This document shows, piece after piece, positions 57,786-64,000 of a stretch of DNA of 64,000 bases. Below the pieces are notes generated by a model. It did no database searches, was not told the origin of the DNA, and worked only from the letters and a program-made list of their open reading frames with translations. A program made the position numbers and the translations under genes. The stretch is from Notospermus geniculatus (Eukaryota > Nemertea > Pilidiophora > Heteronemertea > Lineidae): assembly GCA_002633025.1 (NCBI GenBank), contig NMRB01000269.1, forward strand, positions 190,576 through 254,575. The letters run 5' to 3'. The number at the start of each line of letters is the position of its first letter. Positions within the stretch are counted from its first letter, which is position 1.

Positions 57786-59059
57786 ATTTTTCTCCGAGGG
57801 GAAAGTTTCCATAAGATAGCAGGCTCGCATATGCGTAGGTGATGTAATGTTACTGGAAGAAGCATCTTTTTTGATTTCGCTGCATCAGACCCTTCCGGCT
57901 CTGAGGAATAGCAGTTTGAATTGTAGCTTTCCACTTAGCCTACAAATATAAAAACATTGTAAGCTCCCAACCCCGATGGCCTTTTCATTTGATGTTGAAT
58001 CATCCGACTCTGCACGGCAGTACACCATTTGTCATTGGGTACAGTTGTAGAGATAAAACCTCGCAATTATTCTCTAATATTTCTGATAAGAACTCCGTCT
58101 GCTACATTGTCCCCTCGAATTATTCAAAATTTAGATTACCCAAAGTTTCCTTTTAAAAACGACGTTAACTATCTCGTGTGATTTGTTGTATCAGTCCACG
58201 TGACGGGGTGATTATTATTGCTTCTCATTTGGTGTCTGTAGCAGTTCACACTTTCTTCTTTATCACTTACTAGAGTATAAAAAGGGGAATTCATCAGTTG
58301 TTTAGTGTAATGTACTCTAAATGATGGTGTTCTGAGGTGCGAATTTAAAAAGCAATTGCCAGAGTCGTCTGTACTATAATGACTGTCTTTTTCCCCAACA
58401 GAATCTCTAGGAAATCGCTGGATGCAGTAAGAGTACTATGGAACAGCCTCTGGGGTTCTTGTACTAAAAGAGATGCTGCCAGCCACTTGGTCTCTTTCAG
58501 ACAGCAGTGACACTAACTGACCATGCATCATTGTATGGGGACTGAAAAGGTCAACAGTTTGTCTATGAAAAGAAAGTGCTGGGGGAGTCCCAGGCTGTCC
58601 AAACAGCCAAGTGTATCACTCTCAAGATCTGACACTTTGCCACGCATTACTTCACAAATACTAGGGAGAAAATTGCATTCCCAAAAAGAAATTGGCAATT
58701 TTTGTCAAAAGAAGATACGCGGACAATGGCGGGTTATCATTTTTTTACCGATGACGCATCTTGAAATTCCGAAATCGTCATCTTGTGTGCGTAATATGAA
58801 AAAAAGCATCACCAAATAGCGATATATTGAATAATTTGGCTGTCAGAGACGCCGATCTTGGATGATTCCCATGTGATTGGAGATTCTATAGAGTATTGAC
58901 CACTTTTCTATTACTTGTAACTGCGTTATCTGTATATGTTACTGAAGTATAATGGCCTGTTTGCAGAATTAGACCATCGCACTTTTATCGAAAGAATACT
59001 TCACGAGGAGTTGCCGTGGCAAAGGAGATATTATGACTTGCACTTGAGGAGGGGGTGTG
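57786..59059. repeat. Allele copy 2 of a 1.3-kb block
   Basis: Repeats 56476-57767 with small deletions (for example loss of 8 bases near 57885 and 6 bases near 57938) and SNPs, and continues past the point where copy 1 ends. Bases 57769-57785 between N and block include the palindrome AGTGCCATTGGCACT. Confidence 0.85.
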
Positions 59060-59103
59060 GGGTGTGGTGGGGATCTGATGTTTTGAATGGCCTTCCTGAC
59101 AGT

Positions 59104-59241
59104 AAGGAATGAGGAACTTTTCTGCCATCGGTGGCCGTAAGAGGCCGCCTGTTAGCGGTCCTAGAACGTCGCAAAATTTCATGACGTTCTGGGACTGGTA
59201 ACTCGTAGCGGCCTCTGACGGCTCCAAAGTTCCTCATTCTT
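59104..59241. mobile_element. Foldback element, GGAGACTTTACTGCC family, diverged copy
   Basis: Ends AAGGAATGAGGAACTTT and, reverse-complemented, AAGAATGAGGAACTTT. Inside are GAGGCCGCCTGTTAGCGG, GTCCTAGAACGTCGCAAA and ATTTCATGACGTTCTGGG, matching the cores of the copies at 17157 and 36869, but shorter. Confidence 0.65.
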
Positions 59242-60051
59242 CTTCATGCTTCCAAACATTACCGCCTTCAGCTGATAACTTAGTAGAAAATGAACTCGTT
59301 TCGTAGAAGCCTGTCCAGCGTACCAGCTACAGCATGTTGACGTCTGTAGGAGATGCCCGGGGTTATGGTAACAGTATCTTTACCATAGCATATAATGATA
59401 CACCTTAAGATTCAGCTCACATTGTGCCCTTCTTGCCTTTCGGATATTGGAAATCCTATCTGCCCTTAGGGTTGGGGGGAGCTTGCGCTAATTCTGTTTC
59501 ATGGCATTTTGAGACACCTCTTGAATACGGTGCTCATTAAGGTCCCTAGATTTATTGAATTTGAGTACAGAATATCATTGTCATTGGATGGAAGTTGTGG
59601 CATCTTTTCTTGTCCTGGCTTTTCCATAAAGAGTCAGAATTGACTGACATCTTGTAATGAATAAGAGGAATGTTTGGAACCTGTGGCATGATTGTTGCTT
59701 ACCCTCACTGTGCCCCCACCAAATTGACACTGGACTGACAGACCAAAGTATCGCTGACACCGAAATGCAAGACACCGAGCGAGTTCTGGTCAAGCAATTC
59801 TAGATGTAAGGGTCGATTGACCCCTGACCCATGTGTACGCCTATTGTCTGTTTCTCACTATTTGCTGCCCCTTTTCAACCCCAATTTGCCCCGACGACCA
59901 CCTTCACAGTCAACAGTTTATGATGATGTTTCACCCTCCAGTACATTACATTCTCACTGAACTCAGTTGTCAATTTTAATCTGACTTCTCTGTCGTAGCC
60001 ATTCACATTTCATAAACCTATCACCATATCACAATCTTAGCTCGGAACACT
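59242..60051. other. Intergenic DNA, no supported feature
   Basis: A minus-strand GTAAGC donor near 59702 follows an open stretch, but no exon could be defended. The short palindrome TTATGGTAA...TTACCATA is at about 59354-59387. Confidence 0.4.
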
Positions 60052-60276
60052 TCAAGATAATCTTTTGTTCATCCATGACACCAAGAAATCATATATGTCA
60101 TGTATATACAACCAATCAAGCCGAATCGATCCCACCAAATCCTGATCTCTGGTGATATGTAATTCATTTCTAGCTGCCGTCTCGAATACTGATATCTTGT
60201 TGTTTGCTTTACTTGACTCCAAGTAATCCCTGTTGAGCTTGTCGAGTGATAACAAGTCTTCGTCAGTTGGAGTCAT
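60052..60276 (-). CDS. Possible small coding exon with good start context
   Basis: On the minus strand AAACATGAC gives an ATG with A at -3, then 74 codons to TGA. The N-terminus is acidic (MTPTDEDLLSLDKLNRDYLE) and the C-terminus is hydrophobic and aromatic (DWLYIHDIYDFLVSWMNKRL). Composition is protein-like. A GTAAAG donor lies inside, so it may be a first exon instead. No family recognised. Confidence 0.3.
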   Translation of the reverse strand: MTPTDEDLLSLDKLNRDYLESSKANNKISVFETAARNELHITRDQDLVGSIRLDWLYIHDIYDFLVSWMNKRLS

Positions 60277-60421
60277 GTTTACTTTTATGCTTTCATTGAT
60301 GGTTGGTGGGATGCTGGAGAGATTGTTAGCTTTAACTAAGTCACACTGAGTTCCAAGTATTAAGTGTTAAGTATCGGGGTGAAGTGTTGTTTGTCATGTA
60401 TCAAGTATGGAGTTTGTGCAG

Positions 60422-60590
60422 ATGACGTCATCACAGAAAAATCCACCATCTTGACGGTCAAGTACCACGTGATGCACTTTGTTGTCGCCGCAAGTGGAGT
60501 GTGCGACTTCAACCATGAGAGAGATCTACACGTGCAACATTTTGCCGTCAACGTCAGCATGGTGGACCGCCATGCAAAAGTGACGTCACA
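60422..60590. mobile_element. Foldback carrying CRE and E-box motifs
   Basis: TGACGTCA occurs at both ends (60423-60430 and 60581-60588). Inside, TCCACCATCTTGACG pairs with CGTCAGCATGGTGGA, and CCACGTGATG pairs with TACACGTGCA. The palindromic CREs and CACGTG make this a potential mobile regulatory module. Opposite-strand frames of 76 and 124 codons that cross it are explained by the inverted structure. Confidence 0.5.
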
Positions 60591-61159
60591 ATGACAAAAA
60601 AGAAACCCACCTTGCCTCCTTATAATACTAATCACAGTCCTGTCAAAGTTCATATTTTTAAGAGTTTGAAGCATGTTTTTTAACCGAGATTGCTTATCTG
60701 AGGCAAGATGAGTGGATCGAGGGTGATATGCCATAATGGTGTCGTGAATACCAATGAGAAGCTGACACCACAGAGCTCAGAGATTCACATTTTTTTTCTG
60801 GTTTGAAAATGGGGTATGATTGTTGTGAGTGGAAACAGAGAGAGTAGGGAGGTCTAGCTGGAGTAGAGGCAGAGCGGATCCCATCATTGACTGAGCCAAC
60901 ATCACCAGATATTTACTCCAACTGATAACAAGAAGGAGATGTCTCTCCCCCTCAACATTTTCTAACCGGCCGCACCGTATCATTACAGTGTTCCATCATC
61001 TTTGATCATTTAGAATCTGCTGGGAATCAGACCTCGATTAAAAATACCTGCTGGATCTTGTTTTCTGGATGTCTGAGATTATCCTACTTGGAAAAAGATG
61101 ATTGATTCCTTCCTTTGGGTTTGACTCGTAACTCAGAACAATCGTTGAAGCCCTTTTGA
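60591..61159. other. Intergenic DNA, no supported feature
   Basis: No repeat or persuasive reading frame. Confidence 0.45.
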
Positions 61160-61446
61160 TCCCTCGTGACGAGGCCTACTTCACCTACACTACCTGATAG
61201 TTGATAGGTCCAGGGTTCAAATCCAGCCCGGGCCATAATCCAGCCCGGGCCATATGAAGTTTCATTCCCGGCTCTTCACGTCCATCGCAAGGGACAGTAA
61301 GCCATGGTGCCTTGTACCTTGTTTCTTTGCAACGGCAAGTAAAAGACCCCATCCAAGTGAGGAACATGAGTAGCTTGAGATGGCCTCTTCCATACTTACC
61401 AGGGCAAATAATGCTTGGCATCAGCCCTGACGGAAAAATCAAATAG
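61160..61446 (+). mobile_element. tRNA-derived SINE, most complete plus-strand copy
   Basis: A perfect polymerase III B box GGTTCAAATCC lies at 61214-61224. The body is GTAAGCCATGGTGCCTTGTA and the tail CATCCAAGTGAGGAACATGA, then AGATGGCCTCTTCCATACTT, then ACCAGGGCAAATAATGC. A 15-base tandem duplication (CCAGCCCGGGCCATA) follows the head. Body and tail are shared with copies at 37686, 46885 and 54412, which defines the family. The A box is not clear. Confidence 0.75.
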
Positions 61447-61920
61447 AGTTGTACCTACAGTACACTAAAAGATTCATATGACGTCACCAGGAACAGGCCA
61501 GTTGTTACAGAAATACAATCTGCAGTCTCAAACTTTTGCCCCGAACTGAGGTGTATCTTTTTGCACTTTTCTGAATGTCGTGCGACTGTCTTGGGATTAT
61601 TAGGTTCGCAAGGCTGAAAGGAAAACTCATGTTTATGAAAATTTCTATTGGACATGTTCCAGTTGTGACAGTGTTGGTTGGAATCTGTCATGTGGGGCTC
61701 ATTTGAAAGTCAATAAGATTCATTTTCTGTCTGCTTCCTTCCACCAAGACGGTAATTCAAGCCTCACTTAGATGAAATCTTGCTTACGAATGGGCTTTCA
61801 AGTTGGAATCATGTAGATATAACGTCACCGATGAGAATTTTGATGGATTTGCTGTCTGTTGGTGGCATCGTGATGATCTCTTAGGAATACCTGCCAATGT
61901 GGTGAAAGGACCAGTGCAAT

Positions 61921-62363
61921 AGAGCCAAGACAGGGAAGAGACAGTGGGGCTTGGTGAAAAAACATGCGGCTGTTGCCCATCGGTTAGGAACCATAGGTTC
62001 CCCTTGAGTTCATTGGGCAGACAAACTGCTCATAGTCACGGTCGACTCCCACGCTTGATTGAAAAAATCCACAAAACTAGATTGAAAAGTGCCCACATCG
62101 CTCTTCGGGATTGGAATGAAGATGATTTCAGCCTAAAGACATTACGATTTCTTCTGAAAGAAATTAGGCACAACCTCGCCGGGCTTGTGATTTCCCGAGA
62201 GAGCGTCCGACTAGATTGTCTAAACTTTCCACTGGTCAAGATCCTTTTACCTAATCGACAATGTAATCGGTATTCTTTTCTTGTTGGCCGGTTGGAAAAG
62301 GTTACGAGTAATGTACTACAGGGTTTGTCAAAATGGACTAAACAGGCCTGTCGTGGGAGCTGA
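61921..62363 (+). CDS. Possible internal exon, 139+ codons, unknown protein
   Basis: The frame is open from the stop-containing AATAG at about 61920 to TGA at 62361-62363. Its second half is helix-rich and protein-like (DWNEDDFSLKTLRFLLKEIR, NPNRQ-type loops, SFLVGRLEKVTSNVLQGLSK). It has no ATG, so it would have to be an internal or terminal exon. The minus strand is also open for 67 codons inside it, which weakens the case. Confidence 0.22.
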
Positions 62364-62459
62364 AAAGGTTTGTCAACCTGTCGTGGGACCTGAAAAGGTT
62401 TGTCAACCTGTCGTGGGAGCTGAAAAGGTTTGTCAACCTGTCATGGGAGCTGAAAAAAT
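62347..62459. repeat. 30-bp tandem repeat, nearly four copies
   Basis: CCTGTCGTGGGAGCTGAAAA, then GGTTTGTCAA. The unit is ten codons, so a plus-strand frame (62281-62463) reads PVVGAEKVCQ repeatedly. It overlaps the end of the possible exon before it in a different frame. Confidence 0.92.
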
Positions 62460-63154
62460 CTGATTGAGGTCCAAGTTGGAAGATGGCTGGAATTGACCCT
62501 GCAGTAGAACTGAAGGTTTTCTAGAAGCAAATAGAGTAGGCAAGTGGTCAGCTTGCCTAAGGTGGATTTCCTTGAAGAAAATGATAGTTCAGTAGCTGTG
62601 TAAACTGCGTGGCCCCTTACGGACAACAACGGTGTTTTCCGGCCTGCACCTGTTGACTGATCTGATAGCATTCTGGTCTGACCATTGCCGTCAGAAACGT
62701 CTCACTACCTTCTTACATCTCGGTGTTGCCAAGAAGAGCAAAAATAACTTACTTCTTTCCTTGTATCCTTCTTTCAAGTAGTCCATATCTGATTACGACT
62801 TGGAGAACTATCCCGTGATGCCATTTGTTATTATTGAAATTTGAGATGAGTGTCTGAATGATTCACGATTCAGTGGTTGAAAAATCAAAGGAAGATCAAT
62901 AAAATGCATGAATCCTGTTGGTGTGTGGCATTCTTAGGCATTGATTGGATACTGATGCTGGTTGGAAGCTTTATGGCACTGGATTCTACCACTTGGATCA
63001 TTTGGGGTGATCTATTCATCAACTTATGAGATTCCTGGCTCCAGCTGTTGGCCAACTGTATAAGATTTTAGCTGGTGTCGTGTCCAAGTCTACCATTTGA
63101 GATCGGCCATTTGATCAGCCATGAAACAGGATTTGAAGTTTAAGGCTTATTGAT
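62460..63154. other. Intergenic DNA, no supported feature
   Basis: No repeat or persuasive reading frame. Confidence 0.45.
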
Positions 63155-63271
63155 GGGGTTCTCGGCTTCCTTGGGTTCTTACTCTCACATTCATTCTGAA
63201 GGTATCAGACAATCTTAGGCAGTCGCTCTTCGATATCACTGGGCAGTGATACAGTTAATGCTGAGAACCCC
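63155..63271. repeat. Short inverted repeat, GGGGTTCTCGGC arms
   Basis: GGGGTTCTCGGC (63155-63166) and GCTGAGAACCCC (63260-63271) are inverted with one mismatch and about 93 bases between them. Possibly an eroded MITE. Confidence 0.4.
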
Positions 63272-63363
63272 TGATGTCCTCAGAATGTTCATACTTTGTT
63301 CGTAGGTCTGTCTCGGTCTAGACCAAGTTATAGGCAAAAGTCATTTATTTGACAACAAGTAGG

Positions 63364-63466
63364 TACAGTACCTGGCACAATTGACCTCCCTAAATCCGCG
63401 TACCTTCCCCGTACGTGACGAGGAAGGTAGGCTTCAGTTCATCAAGGTACTGTGCAAGGTACTGTA
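63364..63466. mobile_element. 103-bp foldback with nested palindrome
   Basis: TACAGTACCTGGCACA and TGTGCAAGGTACTGTA are inverted with one mismatch. Nested inside, GTACCTTCCCCGTACG and GAGGAAGGTAG pair. No coding content. Confidence 0.6.
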
Positions 63467-63987
63467 TTACCCCAAAATCACCTATATATCTCGGCAATTT
63501 GACGTAGAGTCTTCAAACTTGATACTTTAATGTCTCTACATGATCTCTTCCTCCATGCGAGGTCCTGGCCACGGTCGGAATTTCCATTGAGCCACCAGCC
63601 TGTGCAAACCAAATTGCATCATTCCACTCGCTCACCTTCAGGTGCACATACAACTGTACTATCATTTGTGCATCAGTGGAATTCTGTGTTTGTTTCTGAC
63701 CAGTATCACCGCTACAACATCACTCCTGTTCTGACCCTCTGCAGCCAATTAAGGGTACGTACCTCCTAGGATGTTATCAGATGAAACCATCCAAGGGCTT
63801 GGCTCTGGTAGATACAGTTCCTAAAATCATCAATATCTATTCCTGAGAGCTGTTAAGTTATCGTACAGTAAAACCAGCATTAATTGCAGGTCGGTAGGAT
63901 TGAATGCTGCAGCTGTTTTGACCATCTGAGATTGGCAGTGGTAACTTCAGATTCACTAGATATTGGCGGTTGGCGCTGATCTTCGCC

Positions 63988-64000
63988 GGGGGGGGGGGGG
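63988..64000. repeat. Poly-G run at the window end
   Basis: Thirteen Gs at the right edge. Given the link between G or C runs and joins elsewhere in the window, this may be another contig edge. Confidence 0.9.

Overview
This window is a draft-quality piece of a eukaryotic, probably marine invertebrate, genome. The evidence is low coding density, AT-rich intergenic DNA, many short inverted-repeat transposons (MITEs), minisatellites, tRNA-derived SINEs, and the frequent motifs TAGGCCTAGGCC and TACATGTACATGTA. I think an echinoderm or another marine deuterostome is most likely, from motif style only. I found no bacterial operons, CRISPR arrays or viral genes, and no protein family I could name with confidence.

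The main structural fact is that the sequence is a haplotype-split assembly. Four of the eight isolated single-N positions (4617, 27490, 37783, 57768) are joins where the sequence after the N restarts inside the sequence before it. This gives tandem pairs of near-identical blocks: 3753-4497 with 4620-5783; 26335-27489 with 27491-28644; 29790-37782 with 37784-46981; and 56476-57767 with 57786-59059. The paired blocks differ by SNPs, small indels and complete transposon insertions. This is best read as two alleles laid end to end rather than true duplications. Three further Ns lie next to poly-G or poly-C runs. Larger gaps are at 6217-7150 and 40270-40349.

Because both alleles are present, three insertions have their empty site in the window. 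They are a 419-bp foldback element (4974-5392, target duplication CATAG), a 257-bp element (39201-39457, TCA) and a 1350-bp Harbinger-like element (43407-44756, TAA). A 262-bp relative of the last lies at 3397-3658. Other MITE or foldback elements occur near 9.2, 12.5, 15.2, 16.3, 16.5, 17.2, 23.4-23.8, 25.1, 33.0, 37.0, 50.5, 59.2, 60.5 and 63.4 kb. Two interspersed families are also present: a 220-260-bp repeat in five places and a tRNA-derived SINE in four.

The best protein-coding evidence is a minus-strand gene at about 19.1-20.8 kb. A 249-codon exon encodes an uninterrupted heptad-repeat coiled coil. It is followed by a phase-matched terminal exon encoding a basic Ser/Lys-rich tail. A plus-strand exon with 12-residue repeats (18830-19108) meets it tail to tail. 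A two-exon gene end at 24429-24845 and several isolated possible exons (10.9, 23.9, 25.5, 35.3, 56.1, 60.1, 62.0 kb) are weaker. The remaining sequence is non-coding as far as I can see.
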